DNA from: Methanocorpusculum labreanum Z
GTDB taxonomy: Archaea > Halobacteriota > Methanomicrobia > Methanomicrobiales > Methanocorpusculaceae
Reading direction: 5' to 3'
Assembly (NCBI RefSeq): GCF_000015765.1
Contig: NC_008942.1
Location: 62,001 to 126,000 of the forward strand
Length of the DNA: 64,000 nt
Under the pieces are notes generated by a model that worked only from the letters and a program-made list of their open reading frames with translations, was not told the DNA's origin and did no database searches. Of this stretch, positions 43,071 to 51,699 are shown one piece after another; position 1 is the first letter of the stretch, and the number at the start of each line of letters is the position of its first letter. The translations under genes and the position numbers were made by a program.

Positions 43071-43889
43071 ATGGTAATGGGTTTTAGCGAAAACATCCAG
43101 AATTCCATGGAGTATGCAAACACTGCATTCAAAACCTTTGGAAGCTGGTTTGTTCTAATTCTTCTGTACTCGGTAATGTTTGCCGGTACGGTTCTGCTGA
43201 TCCTTGGTCTGATCTTCGTGCTGATGGCGTTTGCCGCCATGACTCCCGCATTTGCCTCGGCGGTCGATTCCGCGATGATGAGCGCTCCGGGGATGGATCA
43301 GGCGGCTTTGGCGATGTTCACGTCCGCTTCGGTCATCTTCTTCATTCTTGGCACCATTGTCACGACAATTGCAGGTGTCTTCATCTACGGATTCATGATG
43401 AGAGTCTACCGCGGAGGAGAACTTGCACTGAACCATTGGGGTAAGATGTTTGTCGAGGGAATTCTTGCAATGATCATCCTCTTCATCTACATGATCCCCT
43501 ACATGATCATCTCAACTCTCGTGACGCTTGGTCCGATGGACAACATGGCATATCTGATCATTGTCGGCATGATCATCCCGATCATTCTTCTGATCATCTC
43601 TGTAATGATCGGAATGATGGGTGTTATCAAATTCGCAAAGGAAGAGAAGTTCGGCGCAGCATTCCACATTAAGGAACTTCTGACCGTGATTGGGAACATC
43701 GGCTGGTTACGGTATCTCGGATACTGGATCCTTCTCTCCCTGATAGTTGGGGTTGCAGAAATCGTTCTTTTCTGTATCCCGATCGCCGGCTTTGTGCTGC
43801 TCGTGGTCGCAATGCCGTTTATCATGATCGTAACTGCCCGGTTCTTTGCCAATCTCTATGACTCGGCTCTGCCGGCAGTAACCGAATAA
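43071..43889 (+). CDS. DUF4013-type membrane protein
   Basis: 272 residues with about six membrane segments, very rich in Ile, Met, Phe and Gly. The N-terminal FSENIQNSMEYANTAFKTFG and an internal YGFMMRVYRGGEL motif fit the DUF4013 family of methanogens. A second ATG at 43077 may be the true start. No function is known. T-rich sequence follows the stop. Confidence 0.78.
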   Translation: MVMGFSENIQNSMEYANTAFKTFGSWFVLILLYSVMFAGTVLLILGLIFVLMAFAAMTPAFASAVDSAMMSAPGMDQAALAMFTSASVIFFILGTIVTTIAGVFIYGFMMRVYRGGELALNHWGKMFVEGILAMIILFIYMIPYMIISTLVTLGPMDNMAYLIIVGMIIPIILLIISVMIGMMGVIKFAKEEKFGAAFHIKELLTVIGNIGWLRYLGYWILLSLIVGVAEIVLFCIPIAGFVLLVVAMPFIMIVTARFFANLYDSALPAVTE

Positions 43890-44015
43890 CTCTTCTTTTT
43901 TTATATTTCAGATTCACCGTCTCTTTCCGTGTGGGTCTTTCCTTCTTCTGACATCAGGTATTATCAGATTTGAAAACACATACTTACAGACACATTGAAT
44001 TGCAGGTATCAATAC

Positions 44016-45533
44016 ATGGAAGAAAAAATACATGAGAAGATTCACTGGGCTGATGCGAAAGCAGCGCAGGTTGCGGCTGATGCTCCGCAGCTTATTGCGA
44101 CCGGCATTACGCCTTCCGGCCCTATCCATCTAGGAAATATGCGTGAGGTCATGACGGGTGACATGATCTACAAAGCTCTCCTCAAACGGGGAATTGAAGC
44201 CGAACTTGTCTATATTGCAGACGACTTCGACCCTCTGAGAAAAGTCTACCCGTTCCTTTCCGACGAATATCAGAAATATATCGGCTGGCCGGTCAGCGAT
44301 ATCCCGTGCCCGTGTGGAAAACACAAAAGTTATGCAGAACATTTCCTTGACCCCTTCCTCTCGGCGATCGAGGAGCTCGACATCCACCCAAGAATCATCA
44401 GAACCAGCGAGGCTTACCGCTCGGGAATGTTTACCGAACAGATCAAACAGGCTCTCGTTCACGCCGAAGATATCAAAGAGATCCTTGAAAGAGTCTCCGG
44501 CAGAAAACTCGAAGAGGGCTGGACGCCGTATTATCCGATCTGTTCATCCTGCGGCACGATTTCCCGTGCAGCGATCCTCTCCCACGATATCGAAAACCAT
44601 ACCGTCACCTACAAATGTTCCTGCGGTCACGAAGGCGTCTCCGACTACTCCAAAGGCGAAGGAAAACTCGTATGGCGTGTCGACTGGCCGATGCGCTGGT
44701 CAGTACATGGCGTGACGGTTGAACCGTTCGGAAAAGACCACGCCTCGCCCGGCGGATCGTATGATACCGGCAAGATCATCACCAAAGAGATCTACGGCTA
44801 CAATGCCCCGGTCCCGGTAACCTACGAATGGATCAGCCTGAAAGGAAAAGGCGAGATGCACTCCTCAAAAGGTGTCGTCTTAACGATTCGGGATATGCTC
44901 GATGTCGTCCCGCCGGAAGTTCTCCGCTACTTGATCGCAAAAACCAAACCCGACAAGACCATCGCGTTTGATCCGGGAATGGGCCTGCTCCGTTTAATCG
45001 ACGAGTATGACAAGGCAGCCGTTGTTGGAGAGTCACGCGAATATGAACTCTCCAGAATCGCCTCACCCCAGACGACGATTCCGTTCCGTCATATGGTGAC
45101 GGTCGTCCAGATCGCACGGACCGATGATGCAATCTTCGATATCCTCAAACGCAGCGGATACGAGATCGTCGACAAAGAGGCCGTCCTTGATCAGGCAAAC
45201 CGTGCCAAGGTATGGCTCGAACGTTACGCTCCCGAAGATGCCAAGTTTGCCGTTGCCGAATCCCTTCCTGAGGTTGCCGCGAATGAAAAGCCCGAGGTCA
45301 AAGCAGCCGTAGTTGCCTACGCAAAAATTGTGACCGATGCCGAGTGGAAAGCCGATGTTCTCCACAATGCCGTGTATGATGCCGCCCAGGCAACCGGCGT
45401 TACCGGAAAAGAGGTCTTCACCGGTATCTATCGGGCTTTCCTCGGGGCCGACCGTGGTCCACGCCTCGGCTGGTTCCTCGAAGCACTTGGCCGCGAAGAG
45501 ACGCTGAAACGTCTTCTTGAGATGTCATTATAA
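44016..45533 (+). CDS. lysK: Lysyl-tRNA synthetase, class I
   Basis: 505 residues from the ATG at 44016; the seven codons before it in frame are not family-like. The class I signature appears as PSGPIHLGNMRE (HIGH variant HLGN at 38-41) and GEMHSSKGVVLT (KMSKS variant). Zinc-type cysteine sets CPCGKHK and CSSCGTIS...CSCGHEG are present. Class I LysRS is found in most archaea in place of the class II enzyme. It charges tRNA-Lys in the cytoplasm. It is followed after 2 bases by a radical SAM gene. Confidence 0.95.
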   Translation: MEEKIHEKIHWADAKAAQVAADAPQLIATGITPSGPIHLGNMREVMTGDMIYKALLKRGIEAELVYIADDFDPLRKVYPFLSDEYQKYIGWPVSDIPCPCGKHKSYAEHFLDPFLSAIEELDIHPRIIRTSEAYRSGMFTEQIKQALVHAEDIKEILERVSGRKLEEGWTPYYPICSSCGTISRAAILSHDIENHTVTYKCSCGHEGVSDYSKGEGKLVWRVDWPMRWSVHGVTVEPFGKDHASPGGSYDTGKIITKEIYGYNAPVPVTYEWISLKGKGEMHSSKGVVLTIRDMLDVVPPEVLRYLIAKTKPDKTIAFDPGMGLLRLIDEYDKAAVVGESREYELSRIASPQTTIPFRHMVTVVQIARTDDAIFDILKRSGYEIVDKEAVLDQANRAKVWLERYAPEDAKFAVAESLPEVAANEKPEVKAAVVAYAKIVTDAEWKADVLHNAVYDAAQATGVTGKEVFTGIYRAFLGADRGPRLGWFLEALGREETLKRLLEMSL

Positions 45534-45535
45534 AT

Positions 45536-46540
45536 ATGGCGAAGGACAAACTCCCGAGAAACCTCTCTGACGGCTGTAAACTCTGTTACATCGGAGCAAA
45601 GCTGGTCCTCTTTATTACCGGACGGTGTGATCGCGACTGCTGGTACTGCCCTCTTTCCGAGGAGAGAAAAGATCTCGATGTGATCTACGCAAACGATCAG
45701 AAGATCACCACTCCCGAAGAAGCGATCGCCGAAGGCGAGATAATGGATGCTCTTGGGACCGGCGTCACGGGAGGCGAACCTCTTCTCGAAATCGAACGGG
45801 TCGTCGAGTTCTGCTCGGCGCTCAAAAAGCACTTCGGCAAAGAGCATCAGATCCATCTTTACACAGGCCACGCACCGACCGAAGAGGATCTCGCGGCCCT
45901 CGTCGGGTGTGTTGACGAGATCAGAATGCACCCTCCCCACGAAGTTTGGAAGGATATTTTGAACTCCCTATACGTTCAGTCGATCGCAAATGCGAAAATG
46001 ATGGGTTTTTCGATCGGTTTCGAGGTCCCCTCTCTTCCAGGTCTCCGGCATTTCTTCCCGCTGCTTGACTCCGTTGACTTTTTCAACATCAATCAGCTCG
46101 AGTGGGGTGACGCCTGTGCCGACAATATGCGTGAGAGAAAACTCGAGACGGAAAATCCTCTCTGCAATGCAATCAAAGGTTCGACAAAATGGGCCGGCGA
46201 AATCAACGGCCATCCCAAAGTCCATTACTGTACATCCACCTTCAAGGATTCGGTCCAACTCCGGGAAAGGCTCAAGCGTATCGCCATGAACTCTGCCCGG
46301 CCGTTTGATATGATCACCGAGGACGGCACAATAATGTACGGCTCGATGGAGGTAAAAGGAGATCTTGAGCTGATTATTCCGTGTCTTCGCGCCGGAAGTT
46401 ATTACGAAGAGATGGAGGACGGGACGATCGAACTCGACTGGCAGCAGATGAGAAAGATCCCCCGCAAGTTCGGCGGCGAACGCAAAATCATCGAGCGGTA
46501 TCCAAACGACGGGATGATCGTTGAGGTGATTCCTCAGTGA
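45536..46540 (+). CDS. Uncharacterised radical SAM protein (COG2108-like)
   Basis: 334 residues. ITGRCDRDCWYCPLSEER contains the CxxxCxxC cluster motif that binds the [4Fe-4S] used with S-adenosylmethionine, and GTGVTGGEPLL is the SAM-binding GGE motif. The N-terminal GCKLCYIGAKLVLF adds two cysteines. It resembles archaeal proteins once described as relatives of pyruvate formate-lyase activase, whose substrate is unknown. The gene sits in a tight lysK-radical SAM-uppS operon and overlaps uppS by four bases. Confidence 0.87.
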   Translation: MAKDKLPRNLSDGCKLCYIGAKLVLFITGRCDRDCWYCPLSEERKDLDVIYANDQKITTPEEAIAEGEIMDALGTGVTGGEPLLEIERVVEFCSALKKHFGKEHQIHLYTGHAPTEEDLAALVGCVDEIRMHPPHEVWKDILNSLYVQSIANAKMMGFSIGFEVPSLPGLRHFFPLLDSVDFFNINQLEWGDACADNMRERKLETENPLCNAIKGSTKWAGEINGHPKVHYCTSTFKDSVQLRERLKRIAMNSARPFDMITEDGTIMYGSMEVKGDLELIIPCLRAGSYYEEMEDGTIELDWQQMRKIPRKFGGERKIIERYPNDGMIVEVIPQ

Positions 46541-47295
46541 GTCTCAGGTCCTTTGCAGAAAACCTGTATGTTCACAGGCTTATCCGGCAGCTGACCCACG
46601 TCCCGACCCATGTGGCCATCATTCAGGACGGAAACCGGAGATATGCAAAGGCCAAAGGAAAAGATACCGCATTCGGGCACCGTGCCGGAGCTGAGATAAC
46701 CATGAAGGTTTTCGACTGGATGGAAGAACTTGGCGTCATCCACACAACGTTTTATGCTTTTTCCACGGAAAATTTCAAGCGTTCGCCCGAAGAAGTAAAC
46801 GAGTTGCTGGAACTCTTTATCGAAAAATTCTCGGAGATGATCAAAGACCAGCGGATCTATGATAAGAAGGTCAACATAACCGTGATCGGCGACCGGTCTC
46901 TTATCAACGACCGGCTCCTGCAAAAGATCCATGATGTCGAAGAGGCCACAAAGGATCATCATCACTATTATCTGCATTTTGCCATCGCATACGGCGGACG
47001 AAACGAGATTCTGGAAACGACCAAATCGATCGTTGCCAAGGTTCGTGCCGGCGAGTTATCGCCCGATTTGATCACGCCGGACTGCGTGACCGAACGTATG
47101 TATCCGGAAGTGGAGATGCCCCCGGTCGATCTGATCATCAGGACAGCAAACGATAAACGGACCTCGAACTTTCTTCCATGGCTTGCAAACGGAAATGAAG
47201 CCGCCGTCTGTTTCTGTGTGCCGCCGTGGCCGGAATTCCGGTACGTGGATATGGTCCGTGCTCTTAGAACATACGATCAGAGAATGAAGGTCTGA
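46537..47295 (+). CDS. uppS: cis-prenyltransferase, catalytic type (UppS/DHDDS-like)
   Basis: 252 residues, GTG start overlapping the previous stop. VAIIQDGNRRYAKAKGKDTA carries the catalytic Asp31 and diphosphate-binding residues; FYAFSTENFKRS and LHFAIAYGGRNEI are further family motifs. It adds isoprenyl units in cis to make the long polyprenyl phosphate carrier used for glycosylation. The C-terminal conserved region is unusual (DLIIRTANDKRTSNFLPWLA) and the last residues, YDQRMKV, lack the RxG motif. A second gene at 51700 shows the opposite pattern. Confidence 0.92.
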   Translation: MSLRSFAENLYVHRLIRQLTHVPTHVAIIQDGNRRYAKAKGKDTAFGHRAGAEITMKVFDWMEELGVIHTTFYAFSTENFKRSPEEVNELLELFIEKFSEMIKDQRIYDKKVNITVIGDRSLINDRLLQKIHDVEEATKDHHHYYLHFAIAYGGRNEILETTKSIVAKVRAGELSPDLITPDCVTERMYPEVEMPPVDLIIRTANDKRTSNFLPWLANGNEAAVCFCVPPWPEFRYVDMVRALRTYDQRMKV

Positions 47296-47297
47296 GA

Positions 47298-48005
47298 TTA
47301 TTTTCTCTTCATTCCCCTGAGAATGGTTTTTGCCTCCTCATCGGCCCGATAGGATTCGCATATCTTCTGGATCGCTTTGTTGTAGGTGGCGTTATCCAGA
47401 GAAGAGTTTTCCAGATATGCATGGGTGATGTTTGGGAACTTCACATAACATACTGAAACCGCCCAGGCGACTGCCATTCTGACGTAGTATCCTTCGTGGG
47501 TGATTGAATCGAGCCGCTCCAAAACCAGCGAGATGTGTTCTTCGTCCACATAATGGGACAGAAGCATTACAACTCCGAACCGAACGAAAAATTCCTGGTT
47601 CGAGTCAAGATACGGCTGGATAAATTTCCAGAATCTATCCTGATGTTTTTTGGCGATCTTCAGCCCCATCGCGGTTGAATCATTGATCGACCAGTTGTCT
47701 ATTTTCGGGATAAAATAGGTGAGAGCTGCAATTATCTCATCCGGCTGGCCTTTTGCATAACCGATGACAAGGCCCTGCAGCATGATCTCTTCAAAGGAGT
47801 CATCGGTTGCTTCTTTGAGATAGTTTTTCCAGTCGCCTGCGGCGATCCTTTTTGCCAGATCGCGAAGGTCCGGGATTCGTACCCCGATCATATTATCAGC
47901 TCCCGGAATCAGACCGCTCGAAAATGTGCGGTATTTCGGATCGGCAAGCCGTATTAGTTCCGATTTGATCTCAGAATTATCCACGTGCTTTCGTGATGGC
48001 TTCAC
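47298..48005 (-). CDS. DNA alkylation repair protein (AlkD-like HEAT repeats)
   Basis: 235 residues in repeated helical pairs. GVRIPDLRDLAKRI, IDNWSINDSTAMGLKIAKKH and FVRFGVVMLLSHYV resemble the AlkD family, whose HEAT-like superhelix excises bulky or cationic alkylated bases. The ATG at 48005 overlaps the flavoprotein gene by 29 bases; a GTG at 47984 is an alternative start. It is convergent with uppS, 2 bases apart. Confidence 0.85.
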   Translation of the reverse strand: MKPSRKHVDNSEIKSELIRLADPKYRTFSSGLIPGADNMIGVRIPDLRDLAKRIAAGDWKNYLKEATDDSFEEIMLQGLVIGYAKGQPDEIIAALTYFIPKIDNWSINDSTAMGLKIAKKHQDRFWKFIQPYLDSNQEFFVRFGVVMLLSHYVDEEHISLVLERLDSITHEGYYVRMAVAWAVSVCYVKFPNITHAYLENSSLDNATYNKAIQKICESYRADEEAKTILRGMKRK

Positions 48006-48579
48006 CCAATGCTCTCCCTTTTTCGTATGCCGCTTTCATCACTTCCGGTTTGCTCTCTATTTTCTTAATGTTGTCCATATCATTTTGGAGCAGTTCATCG
48101 AAATATTTCGTGTCGATGATCTGGCAGAATGCTTTTACGGTAAGGACCGGTCCGATGAAAACCTCGGGTGTGTTCATCCCTGAGATGCAGATGAACAGGG
48201 TTTTTCGGATCTTTGCATGTTCATCGGAGATGAACGAATGCTTCCGGTAATATTTCGCCATGTAAAACGGCTGGCATCTATCCATGAAGGATTTCAGCTG
48301 ACCGGGTATCCCGTAGGTCATAACAGGCGTTGCAATGATGATTCCGTCTGCCTCTTTAAGCAGGGTATGATATTTTTCCGCTTCATCTAAAATGACGCAG
48401 TGTTCCTTTTCCATACAGTGGTAGATCTGTCTGCATCCCGAGAGATCAAGGCTGACGATATCCAATCTCTCGACGATGCACCCAGCATCTTCTGCTCCGC
48501 GAATCGCTTCTTTGAGAAGTTTGTCGGTGTTTCCTCCAATAACGTTGCTGCCGAACAAGGCCACGATCTTTTTCGTCAT
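47977..48579 (-). CDS. Flavodoxin-fold NAD(P)H-dependent FMN reductase family protein
   Basis: 200 residues. IVALFGSNVIGGNTDKLLKE is the FMN phosphate loop, SGCRQIYHCMEKEHCVILDE has the two cysteines seen in iron-sulphur-flavoprotein relatives, and GIIIATPVMTYGIPGQLKSF is the flavin-binding strand of the NADPH-dependent FMN reductase fold. It is probably a redox enzyme for quinone-like or metal substrates. It is co-transcribed with the AlkD-like gene. Confidence 0.85.
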   Translation of the reverse strand: MTKKIVALFGSNVIGGNTDKLLKEAIRGAEDAGCIVERLDIVSLDLSGCRQIYHCMEKEHCVILDEAEKYHTLLKEADGIIIATPVMTYGIPGQLKSFMDRCQPFYMAKYYRKHSFISDEHAKIRKTLFICISGMNTPEVFIGPVLTVKAFCQIIDTKYFDELLQNDMDNIKKIESKPEVMKAAYEKGRALGEAITKARG

Positions 48580-48667
48580 TGTTGAATGTTATGCCGGGCG
48601 ATCTATAAAAATGTGCTTCTATACATAGAATAATTAGCTTGACGGACAATATTTCGCTGAATAAAAA

Positions 48668-49045
48668 ATGTCATTCGAAGAAAAAAAAGGCACCTGCGGG
48701 TGTCAGGGACAAATGAGGGAACTTGAGCATAATATCGGTCACGTCCCCGTCTTTTTCAAAGAACTCGCCGAATCCGACCCTCTCATTCACGAGGCCGTCC
48801 TGAAACTGGATAACTACATCTGGTCTGATGGTTCCCTGACCCGGAAAGAGAAAAAACTGATCGCCATCGGCATTGCGGCAGCAATGAGAGATGATCATGC
48901 TCTGCGTGCCCAGCTCGCCGGAGCCCAGATGGTTGGCGTTGAGTTGGACGAGGTCGAAGAGGCATTGCGTGTATCCTATATGCTTGCTGGCATGCCTTCC
49001 TATGTTCACGGAAAGTACGTCGCCAAGTCCGTTTTTCATGAGTGA
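48668..49045 (+). CDS. Carboxymuconolactone decarboxylase-like (AhpD-fold) protein without the CxxC pair
   Basis: 125 residues. TRKEKKLIAIGIAAAMRDDH aligns with the CMD/AhpD core, where active members have CxxCxxxH. Here the cysteine positions are occupied by other residues and only the His (RDDHAL) remains, so thiol peroxidase-type activity is unlikely. The N-terminal EKKGTCGCQGQ adds a separate Cys-x-Cys. The family has structural relatives in quorum and stress proteins. Function is unknown. Confidence 0.8.
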   Translation: MSFEEKKGTCGCQGQMRELEHNIGHVPVFFKELAESDPLIHEAVLKLDNYIWSDGSLTRKEKKLIAIGIAAAMRDDHALRAQLAGAQMVGVELDEVEEALRVSYMLAGMPSYVHGKYVAKSVFHE

Positions 49046-49095
49046 GGTCCCCCTCACCCATTGATTTTATCTGATTTCAGATCGAAATCTAATTT

Positions 49096-49863
49096 ATGAT
49101 TCTTTCACTGCCGCTTGCATTGTCGGCATTTCTGGTTCTCGCGACCTTTCTCTATGCTTGCTGGCAGGATTTAAAGACCCGTACGATTTATGCCGTTACG
49201 TGGTATCCGGCTGCCGTTGCCTGCGGAGTTCTGGTTATCTGGTTCTGGGTCGAATTTTTTTCAGCTCCGTGGGGAGTGTATGTATTATGTACGTCGGTTT
49301 TCATCGCTCTGCTGATGTTCCTTTTCACCTATTTCGGTCTCTTCGGCGTTGCAGACGGAAAAGCCATGATCCTTTTATCTCTCGCGGTCCCAATTACTCC
49401 ATTTGCCGACTGGATTTTCCCCTCTCTTGCTCTGTCCTCTCTCGTGAACGGTGCGGTCTTTGCGTTGATCGTTCCGGTCGTGTTCCTTATCCGGAATCTT
49501 GCCTTGAAAAATAAAGCGCCGTTCTGGCTGATGTGTTCGGGAAAACCAGTCCCGGGAGATTCCATCACCAATTATTTTGGTTTCGTATCCGAGGACATCA
49601 CCGAAGAGAATGGAATCATCTCCCGGAAATTCTGCCGCGCACACAGTTCGATCCGTGCTCTGAAAACCCAGTCGGGTTTATCGATCCGCAATCTCCGTGA
49701 GGATCCAAAAACCTATGCCCGCCAGCTTGAACTGTATGCAAAAGCCGGCGATGTCTGGATATCGTACGGCGTTCCGTTCATGATCCCGATCACGATCGGC
49801 TATATCTTTGCCCTCTTTGGATTTTCTCTTGTGGATCTGGTTCTTGGGATCCTTCTACTGTAA
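49096..49863 (+). CDS. Archaeal prepilin/prearchaellin peptidase (A24 family)
   Basis: 255 residues with about six membrane helices. The two catalytic aspartates lie in YACWQDLKTRTI near the N-terminus and in FGVADGKAM (a GxGD variant), the aspartic protease pattern of PibD/FlaK. It would cleave class III signal peptides of type IV pilin-like proteins in the membrane. A candidate substrate is the pilin-like protein at 59071. The soluble loop (~140-215) is longer than in FlaK, resembling the EppA-type enzymes. Confidence 0.85.
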   Translation: MILSLPLALSAFLVLATFLYACWQDLKTRTIYAVTWYPAAVACGVLVIWFWVEFFSAPWGVYVLCTSVFIALLMFLFTYFGLFGVADGKAMILLSLAVPITPFADWIFPSLALSSLVNGAVFALIVPVVFLIRNLALKNKAPFWLMCSGKPVPGDSITNYFGFVSEDITEENGIISRKFCRAHSSIRALKTQSGLSIRNLREDPKTYARQLELYAKAGDVWISYGVPFMIPITIGYIFALFGFSLVDLVLGILLL

Positions 49864-49900
49864 GAAAATAGATGAGCTGAAAAAAGAGAAAAAGGGATGT

Positions 49901-50986
49901 TCAGATGAGATTATAGAACGTGTCTCTCTGACGAAGTGTCCTGCCGATATCGTCACACATTATTTTCATGTCTTCGGGACTGAAGTAATCCGATTCATCT
50001 CCGCCGCCGGCATCCTTTGAAAGGGCGTCCACAAACATCGTCCCCCCGACATCATTTCCTCCCGCCATCAGGGACAACTGTGTGACCTTTCGTCCGATCT
50101 TCGACCAGGGTACCTGGATGTTGTCGAAGTTGTCCAAAAACAGCCGTGAAATGGCGATCAGCAGAATGTCTTCGCGTCCTGTTGCATCATGGTTTACGAT
50201 TCCTGCCCGTTCGAGCGGCGTATTTTTGTGCAGGAACGCCAGCGGAACAAGTTCGGTAAATACACCGGTTTCGTCCTGGACGTCGCGAAGGACCGATAGA
50301 TGGCGTGCCCGTTCCTTTTCCGTTTCCACCGATCCGTACATGATCGTGGACGTTGCTCGAAATCCAACTTCCGAGGCTTCTTTGATGATCCTGACCCACT
50401 CTGCCGTGGAGAGTTTTTTACTGCAGATGATGTTTCGAACACGGTCGACGAGAATCTCCGCCGCCGTTCCCTGGACTGAACCGAGTCCCGCATCTTTTAG
50501 CCGAATGAGTGCTTCTTTTGTTGTGATGTCGCTTTGGTTCGCTGCAAACAAAATCTCATCCGGGCTGCATCCGTGAACGTGGATGCCGGGGATCTCTTCG
50601 TGGAATGTCCGGATCATCTTTTCGTAACTTTCGATGGTGAATTCCGGGTGAATTCCGGAAAGATACGAGACCTCGGTGACCTTTTTTCTGCCCGCATCTT
50701 TGGTATGCTCCCGGAACTCTTCATCCGTGAAGCAGAAAGCCTCGGGATCGGTACTCTTTCGTCCGAATGCACATAACCCGCAACAGTTTTTGCAGATGTT
50801 GGTCATGTGGATGTTCATGTTTCGGACATATGTTACGACATCGCCGTTTTTTCGTTCGCGAATGATATCGGCGGCCTCGGCAACCTTCCATATATCCCGG
50901 TTTTGCACCGAGAACAGGAATGCAGCTTCATCTTCCGTGAGCCGTGAGCCTCCAAGGACATCATTCAGAATGGTGGTGACGTTCAT
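49901..50986 (-). CDS. cofH: FO synthase subunit CofH
   Basis: 361 residues. INMHMTNICKNCCGLCAFGR-like sequence (CKNCCGLC) provides the radical SAM CxxxCxxC cluster and the segment HGCSPDEI fits CofH rather than CofG. The enzyme joins L-tyrosine to 5-amino-6-ribitylaminouracil, making the precursor of the F420 chromophore used by Mer and Mtd. Methanogens often have more than one CofH-like gene, so paralogue identity is uncertain. It overlaps the upstream signal peptidase gene by four bases. Confidence 0.88.
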   Translation of the reverse strand: MNVTTILNDVLGGSRLTEDEAAFLFSVQNRDIWKVAEAADIIRERKNGDVVTYVRNMNIHMTNICKNCCGLCAFGRKSTDPEAFCFTDEEFREHTKDAGRKKVTEVSYLSGIHPEFTIESYEKMIRTFHEEIPGIHVHGCSPDEILFAANQSDITTKEALIRLKDAGLGSVQGTAAEILVDRVRNIICSKKLSTAEWVRIIKEASEVGFRATSTIMYGSVETEKERARHLSVLRDVQDETGVFTELVPLAFLHKNTPLERAGIVNHDATGREDILLIAISRLFLDNFDNIQVPWSKIGRKVTQLSLMAGGNDVGGTMFVDALSKDAGGGDESDYFSPEDMKIMCDDIGRTLRQRDTFYNLI

Positions 50987-51639
50987 TTTTTCTTTCCTTT
51001 CGTTTTGGTCTCTTTGTTCTTCTTCAGCTTTCTGCTGACGAGTTCAATGATAACGATGATGAGTACCACAATCAGGGCAGACTCAAACAGATGCAGCGGT
51101 ATAAAACCGATCAGAGGGATCGCAAACAATGCTTTTCCAACGATCCACTCCTCTTTGACCGGCTGCATCCTCCCGTAAGCCGAAAATATCGCATCCTGAT
51201 CGATAAGGTCATTGTTGTCGCCTTTAGTAATATATCCTGCATGGGCTGCATCGCCGGTAAATCCCGCATCTTCGGCGACGGATTCGTTGATCCATGTTAT
51301 CGCCCGGTGGATGATTGGCGTCACGCCGGTTACCCCGTTGGGCTGATAGACGATCACGTCCCCGTATCCTCCAAACGAAATCACCCCTGCCTCTTGTGCC
51401 TCGACCATCGTCATGAACCCGCCGTATCTGTTCTCGTCAACAACAAACACAAGGTCGTTGACGTTCAGATTCGGGACCATGCTTTCCGATTCGACGGCGA
51501 CCAAGGCAGGCCATGTTCCTGATACTGCAAATAAAGCACAGCCGATAGCTGCAACAATGATAAAAACGATCAGGATATCCCTGATAAAATTTACTTTCGG
51601 ATCTTTCGATTCGGGTAATTTTGGAATGGAAAGTGACAT
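50983..51639 (-). CDS. Signal peptidase I, archaeal/ER (Sec11) type
   Basis: 218 residues. A membrane anchor at ~20-40 is followed by ALVAVESESMVPNLNVNDLV with the catalytic Ser53 (SMxP), then TPIIHRAITWI with the catalytic His, and ITKGDNNDLIDQ with the conserved Asp residues. This is the archaeal/ER SerHis form rather than the bacterial Ser-Lys form. A second C-terminal helix and a Lys-rich tail close the protein. It removes signal peptides from secreted proteins such as the one at 2747. Confidence 0.92.
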   Translation of the reverse strand: MSLSIPKLPESKDPKVNFIRDILIVFIIVAAIGCALFAVSGTWPALVAVESESMVPNLNVNDLVFVVDENRYGGFMTMVEAQEAGVISFGGYGDVIVYQPNGVTGVTPIIHRAITWINESVAEDAGFTGDAAHAGYITKGDNNDLIDQDAIFSAYGRMQPVKEEWIVGKALFAIPLIGFIPLHLFESALIVVLIIVIIELVSRKLKKNKETKTKGKKK

Positions 51640-51699
51640 TGTTGTAGTATCTTATTCATCTATGAGAAGTATATAGATGTTTTCCCCTTCGGCTTTCTT

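Noticed and set aside
49901-50986. CofG instead of CofH.
   Set aside because: The HGCSPDEI segment and overall pattern fit CofH, although methanogen paralogues make the exact member uncertain.
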